Notes: generated by a model from the letters alone, not told the origin. 64,000 nt of DNA from Adiantum capillus-veneris (GCA_014529385.2 CM043971.1:54702709-54766708), one strand, 5' to 3'. Positions 15,601-28,849 are shown, counted from the stretch's first letter. Program-made: numbers and translations.

Positions 15601-16416
15601 CATATTCTCCACATGTGGAATATGTCTCATATACGGATGTCCAAAAAAATGACATCCAACATCCAACAAGTACGACATGTACTTGTGTGCAGAGGTAACT
15701 ATAAACAATTAGCAATAGGAGTGAGAGGGACCCTCATAAACTTTTCTCCACACTGGCTAAACCAAACCCCATGAGTTCCTAGACCATGTTGTATACCTTT
15801 GACAACATGTGCCAAATGAAACCCTACCATGTAGGTCCATAACTGCAGGGTGCAGAAGTATATCTAGTACACTTCTGTTCCAAAATTCTTTGCTCCTCCA
15901 TAACCTTGTCATGTTTCTGAAGAGTGAAATGGATGAAAGCATTCTAGCTTATACATCCAACTTGGAAAATTCAATCAAAGCATATGCATAAATCAAATAA
16001 AACCAAATCATATTCTCCACATGTGGAATACGTCTCATATTAGGATGTCCAAAAAAATGACATCCAACATCCAACAAGTACGACATGTACTTGTGTGTGG
16101 AGGTAACTATAAACAATTAGCAATATGAGTGAGAGGGACACTCATAAACTTTTCTCCACACTGGCTAAACCAAACTCCATGAGTTCCTAGACCATGTTGT
16201 ATACCTTTTACAACATGTGCCAAACGAAACCCTACCATGTAGGTCCATAACTGTAGGGTGCAGAAGTATATCTAGTACACTTCTGTTCCAAAATTCTTTG
16301 CTCCTCCATAGCCTTGTCACGTTTCTGAAGAGTGAAATGGATGAAAGCATTCTAGCTTATACATCCTACTTGGAACATTCAATCAAAGCATATGCATAAA
16401 TCAAATAAAACCAAAT
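15601..16416. repeat. Tandem duplication, two 408-bp units
   Basis: 15601-16008 and 16009-16416 begin 'catattctccacatgtgg' and end 'aaaaccaaat'. They differ at roughly 15 positions, so the duplication is moderately recent. Each copy contains the same 61-codon minus-strand frame, which is duplicated along with the rest and has no recognised family. Confidence 0.93.
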
Positions 16417-17717
16417 CATAGGCTTACATTAAGATGGAAAATAGCACACAATTACTCGGATTCAAGTGCAATATCCAAACCTAAAAGGTACAACCTGGAT
16501 GGTACATTACCAAAAATCCAACTTGGAAGACTTAGTATGTCTTTGACCTGTGAAACACTAAATGAAAGATTAGTGAAAATCAAGCAATATTGAACTAGTA
16601 ACCGTGGGTGTTGCTTAGCAATCCAAACTCCTTGGTTAAAGTTTGCAATTCTAAACCCCTTGGTTAGTTTTTTCATATTGACTAGTTTCAACTAGTAGTT
16701 CAACTCATCCACTATCCTTTGGAAGATTAAGAACTTCTTCCTTGAAAAAAGTACAATTGTGAGGAGGCCAATCAATGACTCTTAACCCTTGTGGAGTAGT
16801 TTGGCATTAGCTAGGTCATAACCCTAGAAATATCACTTCCATAGGCACAATCATTGATGCAAATTCTCTCAAGTTGGAATCTTATTCACAGCATTGGATC
16901 ATGAAATAATCATATCTCTCTATGAACAAAATAGAAAAATACCTAACACCCTAAAAAAGGTACTCGTACTATATTTTCTTGAGTGCTCAAACAAATAATT
17001 CCCTGCTTTGAGGCTCTCTTAATCTATTCATGTCATTCCATGAATTTGTTGCTGGATAGCTAGGCCATGCCTACTTGCTACCCACAAGAAGTGTCATCTG
17101 TATTGGCTGCACCTTATGCATAGAACCAATGATGCAAAGTGCTTGTCATTGTATACCTATACAGCGATCACAAGCAAACATACCAACCTCAACTCTTTTT
17201 GAACTGAGTAGTTGATGCTATAACAAAAGCGTAAACAATGATTTACTAAAATGAAGCCCACCGTACTGGCATGCCATGCATGCATATAAAAAAAAATAGA
17301 GTGATAAGATCTTGTTGTGATAAGCCCTTGCCTACAATGACAGTCTGAGAAATTTGAGCCAAAGCCATACTTGCATGATTGTACTAGAATGGATACATCA
17401 TAGTTTTTGTTATGAAACATAAACTATATCCTCTTATTGCCAATTCCTCAAATCTGTGTGCCATTATTCTTGATACTAAGTCAATGGATTGTTATTTGGC
17501 ATGGAATAGAAGTTTTGCTTCACGGTAAGTCTGTCAAAGCACTTTGCTTTGCACAACAGAGAGATCTTTTCCAAATGAAAGGTTAAAGATAGAAGAACAA
17601 GTAAAAATTGGTTAACCTTGTTGCCATTTTGATATTAGTTGCCTTTGCTTGAATCTGGCTCATATCCATGTATCCTTATAAATTTAGAGCTGTCAGATGT
17701 ACCTTGCAGGCCCTCAT
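16417..17717. other. Intergenic, nothing recognised
   Basis: AT-rich DNA without a supported gene, element end or repeat. Confidence 0.4.
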
Positions 17718-18338
17718 AGCTTGATCCATACCGACCTCTAAGAAAAACTTAGGTAGACATGGTGCCAAGTTTCCCTAAGTTCGTCTGCTAATAAAATATT
17801 CCAAAATTTGGAAACTTCTATGCAACATGCTATGAAGTGAAGCCTTGCTTCATAGAAGTGCATCAAAAAGATGAGACATAATCGGTCCAAATTGCTCATA
17901 GCTAACAGGTGCTCGTGTTGACACATATATGTCAAAGCAAAAGAAAATCATCCTTATCAAGCTTTTAGACAGAGTTGGCCTTGCTGAATTGTGCATCTTA
18001 TTGGGACAGTAAATAGCTCAGCGCTGGTAGCTTGATTCATACCGCCCTCTAAGAAAAAATTAGGTAGACATGATGCCAGCTTTCCCTAAGTTCGTATGCT
18101 AATAGCATATTCCAAATTTTAGAAACTTCTATGCAATATGCTCTAAAGTGAATCCTTGTTTCTTAGAAGTCCATGAAAAAGATGAGACAAATTTGGTCTG
18201 AATTGCTCATCGCTAAGAGGTTCTCTTGTTGACACATAGATGTCAAAGCAAAAGAAAATCAACCTTGTCAAGCTTTCAAAGAGAGTCGGTCTTGCTGAAT
18301 TGTGCATCTTATTGGGACAATGAATAGCTTAGCAAATG
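17718..18338. repeat. Tandem duplication, two 311-bp units
   Basis: 17718-18028 and 18029-18338 share 'agcttgat-cataccg-cctctaag' to 'tcttattgggaca'. Identity is about 90 percent by eye, so older than the 408-bp pair. Confidence 0.9.
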
Positions 18339-19143
18339 TAGCTATCAAACTTCATTTAACTGCCAAACTTTACTTGAACAAATCACCTTTTGCTTGTCAA
18401 GTTGACATGGTAAAAAATTCTACAAGATTATGTCAAAATTTTAAACTGTAACTTGCTTACCAACTTGCTTGAATTGCCACCCTTGGTACCGAAATTTGTA
18501 GCACCTCTTGGTGTGGTTTGCTTGTGTTGAATTTAGCTTGTAGCTTTGCATTTCAACAAATTTTTATGGCATTGTCATACTAGACAGAGTTAAAACAAAA
18601 TTAACCCCTCCAATTGTTGACCTTGTCGAGTAGGATACCGTACTGGAAGCATAAAAATATTGACAGTAATTGCATAGACAAAGCGTACTTGCCAAATACT
18701 ATTTGCATGCACCCATTTCTAATTACCTTTGAAAACTGGTCGGACCATGCTTGCAAAACTTTATGGGATTTTGACCTTGGTTGTATGAAAACAACCCCAA
18801 AAAACAAACAACGATGGCGTGCTGCCAGTTGTGTAGAGAAGGAGAAAATTATGGCAGCCTATAGAGTGCTTAGCTCTCATCATCGGAGAGCCAAAAACTT
18901 TGTTAGCGTGCATTTGATGAGCCCAACCTTGGTCAATTTTGTGCAAGTTGAGTTGGAGGAGGTGCTGTGATTTAGTGGTCTTGCAAACGGACGACCTTGA
19001 GTCTCAACTTGTCTCTCTCGTCCTTGCAAACAGCCGCTCCCATGACAACACCATCAATCTTTTCCTCGACCATGATCTCTTTGCATGCTTCACATGAGCA
19101 CAAGCATGGAACCTTTGCAGCATGCAACATGCCTTCCACAACA
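18339..19143. other. Intergenic with weak open frames
   Basis: A plus frame at 18614-18970 (118 codons) and a minus frame ending at 18972 (about 60 codons outside the microsatellite, including 'KIDGVVMGAAVCKDERDK') are open but unrecognised. Neither has supporting promoter or splice evidence. Confidence 0.35.
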
Positions 19144-19301
<158 letters not shown>

Positions 19302-19307
19302 CATTTT

Positions 19308-21320
19308 CTAGGTATTTGTGATATTTTTCGAAAGGAAGTATTCCTTCACAAATTTCTTTAAGTTCGATAGGACTGTCATCTCCAGTTGGAGAGCACTGAT
19401 AAGGTCAGTGAGGCAGCTTAGTATAGCTGATAGAGCAAGGTAGGGGTTTTTGGGAAAGTTAGGTCTATGATTGAGCCCATTGGCCAAGATGCTATGTACT
19501 TTAATATTTTCAATAATGCTAAGATCACAGGTACAAATATGCCTCAAAGTTCCTGCAAAAGGTGACAAAACAATAGCATGTACATTCGGGAATAGAATCA
19601 CGTCGAAGAAAGTCCTTATTTCAAACCAAATTCTTCATGGGTTGTTGATACTTCCATCCTATGAGTGTATTATCAAGTAATTTGTGATTGCCAAAAAATA
19701 ATTCACAGCAATCACAAATCATTGTGAAAGAGACAGTGTATGTAGATATATCCTTTGTTTGGATCCACTTTGTCGAGAGTTCTTCTACCGCAAGGGCTTG
19801 TAGTAACTTGCAATATCACCAAGGATTACATTCAAGGAAATTCTTGATGGGGGGCATCCTGCCTCTTCCCCTAGTGTAGCTACGAGCTTTCCCCCGGTTA
19901 GAGGATGAGCTAGGTATTAAAAACGAAGTGAAGGAGTTGGGGGTAGTCAAAGAGTTGGGTCTTTTAAGAGCAGGGGAGTCATATTCATCAATACAGTAAA
20001 CTAGTGATGAGCTTAACACCTTTTTAATTTGCATAACTAGTTAAGTAAATCCCAGATTCATCAGATTTTAACTCCTTTTCATGATATCCAACATTAGTCG
20101 ATGGAAGATGTTAAAGGTAATCTGTGCATTTACGATTTGCTTAGCTTGGCCACCCAACCAAGAGCAAATGAGAGAGAGGTGAAAATCCACAGGTTTTTTC
20201 GAGAAGAGTAGGTCCAAATGGTTGAGAATAAACCAAATGGTATGATCGAACCACATGATGCTGGATTCACAAGAGGCTTTAGGGTTAAGAAATCTGCAAG
20301 CACATTTTACATAAGGCCGAAAGATATTCCAGATGGATTCAGTGTAGAAATCAGGGTTACTCTTAGCAAATTCCATGTTTCCTTTAGTACGGATGTAGAG
20401 GCCGGTATTGAAGGGACATTTGGAGTGGTCAATGAGATTGGTGCTTTGATGAGTTTCCCTTTTTCCAGAAATTGTCCTCCTTTCAATATCTTGAGTCTAT
20501 AGCTCTCCACAATAGAGGTAGGGAGGTTGGCAAGGTAAACCCAAGTTTCAGTTAAAATGGATGCTAAGAACGCTTTGTTGGGCAGGACCCAAAGCTGATG
20601 GTCAACCCCAAGGGATTCAATTTCAATTTGTCTAACTGGTACGATAAGAAAAACTTTAGAGATCTTAGGCACCATCTCTAGGAGGTTAGAGTCATTGAGG
20701 GAACAAAGATTACTCTAAAATTTCTTAACTACTTCAAGGGTTGCACTATCCCGATAAAAAATACCACCAGTTCGTGGGATAGTTGGAGTAGCCGGTGTAC
20801 AGACAAAAGAGGGATTGAGACCGCACAGCTTCCTTAGAAAGTTAGACAGATTAGCACCTGAGGAAGAGAATAGGGCAAGCTCTTTTTGGTATTGTGAAGA
20901 TAGTAAGGGAAGGTTGGCTATGTATTGGGTAATTAAATACACCCCTTCCATGGATTCTTTATTCAGAGTAGCCAAAATTTTGACCCAATCATTAAAAGAC
21001 AGCATATGTAAGACAGACAATTTCTTGTCAGAGGTAAGAGCGAGTCGTATATTAGTTGAGAAGCATCCAAGCTGCTAATACATCTGAGGACAAGAGATGT
21101 GGGTACTGAGAGGGGCTCTGAGGTCAATTCCAATCCTTATGAGGAGCAAGAGTCTGCAATATTTCAAAAAAGTGTGGTGAGGTTTACTTTTTCTTACCGT
21201 AGTAAGTAATATAATCTTTGGCTTTCCTAGTAAGGAAGGGTCTAGTTCTAACTGCCAAAGCATTCTTTGGTTTATGGTCCTTAAGGTATAGCTTAATCTA
21301 TTCGAGAATCTTTGCATGAT
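19308..21320 (-). pseudogene. Decayed coding-like tract, unrecognised
   Basis: On the minus strand one frame stays open in three long pieces (21317-21075, 21020-20715, 20675-20307), all in the same phase and together about 1 kb. It then shifts phase and continues to about 20068 and, less clearly, to 19308. Composition is protein-like and not repetitive, with pieces such as 'NDWVKILATLNKESMEG' and 'GVDHQLWVLPNKAFLAS'. I do not recognise the family. It could be an old host gene, an element protein or an old virus copy. No promoter or intron structure was identified. Confidence refers to it having once been coding. Confidence 0.45.
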
Positions 21321-21339
21321 TCTCAGGGTTGTGTTTAGT

Positions 21340-22456
21340 ACTCATGCGGGCTGTCTTTCTATAGGGTATGCAGTCCTGAAAAAGGATCAACAATTTAAAC
21401 ATAAATAAAAGTAGAAACAATAACTATAGTTTTGGGCTTGCAAACCTTAACCCGGCAAAGTCAAAGACTATAGTAGCCTTGAGCAGGGGACTATAAATAA
21501 GTCTATGAAGGACCACCTAACACCTGTCAACCAGTAAAGGGATTCTAGACTGTGGGTCCAACTTAGAGCTCAATTTCGAAGTTAAATTCCAAAGCCAGTA
21601 TCCCGGTTTGTCTAGAAAGAAAAACCTTATGTATAGGATGTGTGTGTAGCTGTTTAATCTTAGATAATAAGGCATAATTGAACTTTTACATTCAAAAGAC
21701 AGCTGGCAATGGAACAAAGAACAAATAAGTACAGAAACAACTCAGTATTAGAATCATTTATGTACAATGTTTGTAGGAATGAGGTCCCATTCCAGTATAC
21801 AGATAGTAGAAAAACTTCCCAAATTATAAGTGAGTGTGCAATCCAGTGTAGGTCAGCTTGCCAAAGTCAAAAAAGCCTCCAAGATAAGATAGAGTCCTTA
21901 CCTGCATCCATCCAAACAAGACAACATATATGTTAGCCTTGGATATGTTTTACAGGTATCAATGGACTATACCAGTTGTTATCCATGTCCATCTTACAAA
22001 TTTTGTTTTAAAAACTCCAAAGCTAAGTCCATATTTATGAAAAATGTTTTCTTTTTCTTAAAAAACCCAAAGTTTTCAGTAAAGTAGTGTCATTTTGATT
22101 AGAAGGCCATCACCCCTTCTAATCCAAGTGTCTGAATCCCCCCTTTTTTTATTATCAGTTTTATCAGTTATGTCAATTCCTTTCAAAAGAAGTTTTTCTT
22201 AAAAAAGTTCCATTTTAGAGTTCTTATATAGTATCAAGCCTGTTTAAGTTTGTTTTTATGTCAGATACCCATCTTGGTAAATGGACTCCAATTTATCCAA
22301 AAATCTGTATTTACTTTTGTTAAGCACTCCAAGTAGCACGGAGCTTTGATATAAGCCAAGCCTTGAGCCGAATCCATGAATTTTAAGAAAAAAATATACC
22401 ATGCTTAACATCAATATCCAAAGCTACAAAAAGGAATAACATCCACCCAAGAGAAT
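21340..22456. other. Intergenic, nothing recognised
   Basis: No supported gene or element boundary was seen here. Confidence 0.4.
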
Positions 22457-22803
22457 GCAGAAACTGTAATCTTAACCCAAAGTAAAGACCAAGTACTGCA
22501 ATATTGTGCAATTGGGCCCAACAAGCCTAAGAACCCATAACAGTGCACAGTAAGACAACAAGGCACCATTATCTATGTATGTACCATAGCCAACCTAAAA
22601 TAGTGTGCAGAAACTATAATGTTAACCCAAAGTAAAGACCAAGTACTGCAATATTGTGCAATTGGGCCCAACAAGCCTAAGAACCCATACCAGTGTGCAG
22701 TAAGACAACAAGGCACCATTACCTTTGTATGTACCACAACCAACCTAAAACAGTGCGTTGTAGGATAGAAACACACCATCACCCATGTATGTACCCATAG
22801 CCA
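22457..22803. repeat. Tandem repeat, 2.3 copies of a 150-bp unit
   Basis: Units start 'gcagaaactrtaat-ttaaccc' at 22457 and 22607. A partial third unit runs from about 22757 to 22803. The first two are nearly identical. Confidence 0.9.
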
Positions 22804-23890
22804 ATCGATACGCGAGGCCTATCAAGGTTTCTTATGTTATGCTAAAAAAACCATGTAAAAGCGACAATAGCAAGTAAATCACAAGGGTTTTTGATGCTCA
22901 TTAAGCTCCCCAAAGCATGTCTAGTAACTGTCGAGAAAGTACTTGCCATGCTACATAAAGTGGCAACACAATCCCCTTAAAAAATCCAATGTTTGACATA
23001 GAGAAGTCCTCCAAAATAGAAACCAGTTTTGAGAGATTTTTAATAGCAACAGCCGGTATCTCATACCCCCAAAAAAACCTACAATAATCATGACATTTAA
23101 CAGCAACCCTATTAGTGGAAGGGAAAAAAGCATGCTAAAATACCATTACAATAGATGTTTTTTTTCCCCAACCAAGGACCTTAACCATGTTATGTTTATA
23201 TAGAGCAGCAACCTCATAAAGTACCACATTAGCTATAGCACCACTATCATAATGAAATTTCCCTTTAAACCAATAGATATCGCAGGAAAAATCAGTTTGT
23301 ACCATAATCTACAACATCATGCTGTTGTTTAATCATTGCCCTATTTGCTACACCATGTGGCAACACCATAGTAACTATGCCATGTTATGATAAGCCATGT
23401 GTGCTTCTCATCTAAGAGCATCATACCCCGACCACAAAGCAAGAGCAACATAAAAAACCATTGTCAATAGTAGTTTTCTCAAAAAACCTGCAAATCATAA
23501 AACATATGGCCAAGGAAGTGAACTTGTGTGCTAGAAGAAGTGAGCTCCATGCTTCAATACCACGTAGAATTTTCAAGGCAAGGCAACAACAAAACAAAGC
23601 TAAGTGAGGACCAAAGAGGTGCCCTCACCTCATTATATAAAGGAAGGAGGGAGAGAGGCGATCCGCTTAGATAAAAGCCATGAGTAGAATCTCTATGAGT
23701 ATACCGACTGTATTACACGACAGTGAGGCCGCCTCTAGTTGCAGAGAGAGCCCCTGCGCCTTCACGGCAAATAATGGTAGTAGGGTAGTAAACCATAAAG
23801 CAAAACCTACTTGTAGGTAATATATCCGGGCCTAGTCCCACGGTGTGGGTTTAAAAAAAAAAAAACGAGAATCTATAGCTAAGTACTACT
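22804..23890. other. Intergenic, nothing recognised
   Basis: Contains a TATA-like 'attatataaagg' near 23634, but no coding region or element follows that I can define. Confidence 0.35.
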
Positions 23891-24447
23891 GTGTGTGTGT
23901 GTGTGTGTGTGTGTGGTGAATGGGAAGAAGAAGAGCTTGTGTGTGGGTGGAGTAAAGGAGACGAGCCCTCACTCCTTATTCTTGTATATGGTCAGTGGTC
24001 ATAGTCAATGGACACTAGATGTCTGGCCCAAGGCAAAGGCACATCCTTATTTAAACCCAAAAACCTCCCACTTAAAGGCAAATGTACCGATAAATGGGTT
24101 CTACTAGCTAAGATACTAGTATGTATAAGAAACATAGCCAATAGACTCTCTTAGCCTATGCGCACCGTGTGATCTATAGAGAGTTTTATCCTCTAGTGAT
24201 ATGCCAATATGTGTATCCATGCTAGAGCCTGCATGCAAGTCTTGCAGACATCCGTGTATGGGCTCAATAGGTCCACAATGCATAATGCTAGTGCCAGTCA
24301 TTGTATGACTGAAAATACCAGTCATGCCAACGGTCTAGAGGCCAAAGGCCAATCTAAATTGATATTGGGGGTTTGCCTATATAAGGGCAAGCAACTGGAA
24401 GGTGAGGTAGGATTCAGACTACCTGGTCTCACATTGGTATCAAAGCT
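23891..24447 (+). mobile_element. Possible Copia LTR end with primer binding site
   Basis: TTGGTATCAAAGC at 24434-24446 is one base off the plant Copia primer site and directly follows a CA end at 24432-24433. A TATA-like 'gcctatataagggc' lies about 55 bp upstream. The left LTR end is not defined; the (TG)n at 23891 is one guess. The reverse complement of 24063-24079 equals the 17-bp polypurine segment of the element at 8744-12447. Fossil, very incomplete. Confidence 0.4.
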
Positions 24448-24678
24448 ATTTTAGGAAATGTAGGGCGTGGTTTATTCTTAGAAAAATCTTGTATGTGAAA
24501 AGCCATGGAGAAGAAGGGGTCTCTTTGTTGAGGTGGCCGTGGGAAAGTATCCTTACACACAAAGGGCATGATTCTAGACCATTACCAAACATAATTTCCT
24601 CTCTGCCAGTGAGTTTGCAGTGACCCAAGGGGGAAATTTTGTTTCTATTACTTCATTCCTACCTTTCATTGTGCATCA

Positions 24679-24699
24679 TCTCTCTCTCTCTCTCTCTCT

Positions 24700-24752
<53 letters not shown>
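24679..24752. repeat. (CT)n microsatellite
   Basis: CT units with one 'aa' interruption near 24701. Confidence 0.97.
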
Positions 24753-24756
<4 letters not shown>

Positions 24757-25349
24757 CAGTTGGTAGCAATGCCATAACTCCTTTTTGGGAGCTTTTTTTC
24801 ACACTAACGGTCATGATTTGGGCTTAAGGCCTAATCTTCAAGTACAACTTCAAAGTAGGGTGCATGCCCATACTGGGCACACCCCCATACACGGGTTGTG
24901 AAGAGCTTCTTGGAATTTCCAAAGCCTCTAGTATTTTGGGCAGAGATGGTTGACTTTGGCAAGCATAATTTTTCTACACAAACAATTATTTTTTTGGGTT
25001 CCTTTGTAGCTCTTTGAAGAGCTTCTCGATCTTTGGAAATAATTTTAGTGAATAATCTTTTCACCTTGAAGTTCTTCCATACCTTTGGGTAAACCTTCTT
25101 CAAGTGTACAATAAGGAATTGCTTTATAATGGCAAAGTCAACCTATTTTCTGAAGTTTTTTTGTTGGGAAAAAAGAAAACTCCTAAGTTCAAAATCAACA
25201 TCGACGTTTTATTACAAATTGACGATTTCAATTTAGCAACGCTAGTTGATTTCTTTTGGAATTTCTCATTGACAGTTACTCTTTGATTTTGCTAGAAATT
25301 TTCCCCCACAAGGTACTTATCTTTTCTTGCTAGCATAACACCTTCTTAC
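24753..25349. other. Intergenic, nothing recognised
   Basis: Short frames only. This may be the leader of the Ty3 fossil that follows. Confidence 0.35.
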
Positions 25350-26840
25350 ACCATGGATTTGGATGTTGACATGTACCATACTTTTGAATTTGAGAACCCT
25401 GCCCTAGTTTTCCTACTACTATCCCACGTTTGGCTGCTCTCGTGGAGGGTGCCCGCACGTATTGAATTGCTTGAAATCCAAGAGTTTAGAGTACTGCAAA
25501 CATACATGACAATTTTAGAGTCTCATTTTGCACAGCAGGATGCGAATGGCATTAAGATTTTTTATATGTTTGTGTAATTTTTGCAACAATTGACCAAGGG
25601 ACAAGTTTATGAGCATACTAGGGTTTTTGCAACCCTCCTACTTAGCAAGATCACCCATGATCTCCAATATGGAGGGGTTGCACCTTTTCTCTCAAAAAGA
25701 GGTGGATGACTTGTTAAAGAATACCAAGCCACCGGTTTTTTGAGGAGAGGAAAAGGAGCACAACAAAGATATTGTGATTATATTCGTGAGCAAATGGGAT
25801 GGTATTCATTATGTTAGATGCACTCTAGATGCAATCAAAGCATTGCAAACAAGTAAGGCCTATAAAAATGGCGGATGTTGCTTAAGGAGTAGGGCATCAT
25901 ACTACAGACTTGGGTAGCCTTAAATGATGTGTTTAGAAAGGAATTTTTGCCCACACATGAAGCAAACATAAATTGGTCTACATGGGATAGGTGCTCTATG
26001 CATAAGCATAAGACACTCTTAATCTCGCACTATCGTGATGTGATTCTCCAAGCGGGAGAGTCTAGACACCTTTCAAAAAGTGCCTGGGTTCATCCTTGGG
26101 TTAACACCAATGCCAAAGATGCTTGAGGAAGGTATAGTATAGATGCATATACATGACGATCTTAATGGAAAAACATTGCATAACATAGACGTTCCTGACA
26201 CATCAATGATACAAATGGGTGAACACCTAATGAGTATAATAAGAGAAAATTTATAGTATCTGCATTTGATGCGTCCAAGAAGCCCAAGGGGCCATCTGTT
26301 TAGTGAAGATTTTGAGAAAGCCAATAAAAAAAAGCTATTTTTTAAATGTTTAGGGAGTGGACACGACAAAAAGGATCATCCCAAGGGGAAATATGCTGCC
26401 CATAATAAAAAGAAAGGAGTGCACATGGTGCAATTCTTGCCTCTTGAGTCCTCTTTCTTTTTTGATGTGGACGTAACACACACTGAAGTGGTGCATGAGT
26501 GTGTATTACAGTTTCAATGTGGCAACCTACCCTTAGTACACACAAGCTGGTGCACATGCATGGGTTTCCAAGGTCATAAGGTGAGAATCTTGATAGATGA
26601 TGGTGTTTCACACAATTTCATTAACTATAAGTTAGTGAAACAACTTAATTTTCCCCACACCTAGTTCCCACCGCCAGAAGGTAGCAATGATTAACAACCA
26701 TCATGCCAAGGTGTGGGATATACAAGAAAAGAATGTACCGGTAGAGATTCAAGGGTATCACATGCCCTTGAATTTCCAAGTCATGAATATGGATTGGGCA
26801 GATGTGACATTTAGTTGGAAGTGGTGATATGGGTTAGGGT
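25350..26840 (+). mobile_element. Ty3/Gypsy fossil, Gag and protease part
   Basis: Gag-like text from about 25353 ('LESHFAQQDANGIKIFYMF', later 'ANINWSTWDRCSM'), then a zinc-knuckle remnant near 26340-26380 and a retropepsin-like segment near 26560-26660 (ending 'SHNFINYKLVKQLN'). Gag-knuckle-protease in this order is typical of plant Ty3 elements. The copy is heavily decayed with many breaks and no LTRs were defined. It is old. The Ty3 pol fossil at 33054-35970 may or may not belong to the same insertion. Confidence 0.75.
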
Positions 26841-27440
26841 CATCATTAAAGCATAGCTATAGTTTTCCTTTATGCAATCAAAAGAATATACCATATCGGC
26901 AATGGTGTGGGGGGTCCTTGAGAGGGTTGGTTGAGACCCAATCGAGCTCATTCTCCTCTTCTCTATGTCTTTCTCCCTCTACACATCTCTACCGCTCTCT
27001 CTCATTCCCTCTCTTCACAAAAAGTAAAAGGAACCATCATTCATGCTAAAAGAAATCATTAAAGCAAGGAAAGAAGTAAAGATTTGTGGAAGTGTAAAGA
27101 CTCTATCTTTTTCTTTGATAAGTGACAAAATGTCTTTAGAGAAGCTCTGTGGATCATTTTACCTTTGACTAAAACCTAAAATTTTCAAACAGATAATTTT
27201 GATTGCTCCCACCTTAGGTCGAGTGGGGCTACTACTGATGTTGAAGAGCATGTTACGAGCTGCTGACATATCCTAGAGCAGATAATAGAGGACATCCTAG
27301 AGTACAAGCAACTCCCCGATGAGGAGTTGGAGGTGACCATATGCCGGCTACAGGAGGTTTTGAAACCTGTACACCCAAACGAGGGCTCTTCTTGAGACCC
27401 TTTAGTAGGAGCAACACACATGTTAAATCTCTTTTATATA
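26841..27440 (+). other. Coding-like fragment in an otherwise empty stretch
   Basis: Around 27280-27395 the plus strand reads 'ILEQIIEDILEYKQLPDEE' followed by 'VTICRLQEVLKPVHPNEG' and a stop. It looks like a short helical exon, but neither a start nor splice sites can be fixed and the family is unknown. Confidence 0.3.
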
Positions 27441-27442
27441 AA

Positions 27443-27471
27443 GTATGTATGTATGTATATATATATATATT
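27443..27471. repeat. (TATG)n/(TA)n microsatellite
   Basis: Short run of 'tatgtatg' passing into 'tatatata'. Confidence 0.9.
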
Positions 27472-27748
27472 ATTTTATTTTTTTGCACCTAAGTATACCA
27501 TTTGTCTCACCAAAACATGATACACTCGTGATAAGAGCATGTGCCCTTTTATCGCACGTGTCGAAGGCTAGGAACTTGCCAAACATTGTGTGCGAGCCAT
27601 GAATGGATGCAAGCACACAGCTAGACTATCCTAGTAAGCTCAAAGGGGCAATGGTGTGTCACTCCGTACCGTGAAGAAGAAGGAGTCGCCACCACCGCCA
27701 CGCTCAATCGCCTCGTCATCCTTGATGCTGCTGCAATGCTCGATCACT

Positions 27749-27778
27749 CTCTCTCTCTCTCTCATGTGCGCACGTGTG

Positions 27779-27807
<29 letters not shown>
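27749..27807. repeat. (CT)n and (CA)n microsatellites
   Basis: CT 27749-27763 and CA 27779-27807 separated by 'atgtgcgcacgtgtg', which is close to self-complementary. Confidence 0.93.
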
Positions 27808-27809
<2 letters not shown>

Positions 27810-28701
27810 ATGAGCACACAATGGAGAAGAAGGTAGAGGTAGAGCAATAGCACTTCTTTAGCATGCACCTCTAGAATGAGGTTTTTAAGTCAAAATGGAC
27901 CTTTTATATGAATCTAACCCATTCACACATGGACTCCCACAGTGGTCGGTCATTGTAAAAATGGGATAAGTGGTGCGCCTCTCATCGGCGATCACCTACG
28001 AATCTATTGGACCGACAAACCCGGTCCATGACTCAAATAAGTGATAAGGCATCCATCAAAGGTGATAGGGTGTCCATAAGTTGTTAACAGGCCCCCCTTC
28101 CTGATGTAGATTTTGTCCTTGGAAGCTAGTGAAGTGAAGCCCGTTCATCGAGGTGGAAGAGCATCGGAGTTTGTAGTCTTTTAGCTTTCTTCAAACACTA
28201 CAAAATCAACCAAAAATGACATAGTAATTGCATTCGCATAGAACATATATAATTAAGAAACATATGCAGTGAATATGCGCATAGATTGATTGGTAACAGA
28301 ATTTTAAATAATTTTTTAGCAATAAACATTAAACTGTAATAGAATCAAACGCATAAACACTTGTAAAGGTAAAAAATGAACAAATCTAGGGTCGCTAATT
28401 TAACGATTGAGAGGCACTAAAGGTCAACTATTAATACAATGGACAAGCTTCTCAATTCTCTCTGATCAATTAAGCTGTTTAATCACGAGAGCAAAGTATT
28501 TCATGTCCAAAGGATGACTAGAGGCTATATCTAAATGACCTTCTAGTTAAGCTACGATAAAAGGAATTGCATATGAAATCACCACTTGAATTATTCCCTT
28601 TGTTTGATCCCCTTAAGAGGCGCAATTTTTCGGCGAGCAATTTCTGGCGAGCGTTTTTTAAGAATCGGGCGAGCGGATTCCCAAAAGAAGGGATAATCTA
28701 C

Positions 28702-28704
<3 letters not shown>
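27808..28704. other. Intergenic, nothing recognised
   Basis: AT-rich, without a supported gene. Confidence 0.4.
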
Positions 28705-28746
<42 letters not shown>

Positions 28747-28811
28747 CCTCTTTCTCTCTTTCTCTCTTTTGTTTCCTCTATCTGTCACTCTCTCTCCGTC
28801 TCTCTCTCTCC

Positions 28812-28848
<37 letters not shown>

Positions 28849-28849
28849 G

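Noticed and set aside
20218-20502. Plus-strand ORF opposite the minus-strand coding tract
   Set aside because: The minus strand has the longer, phase-consistent series. The plus frame is probably its shadow.
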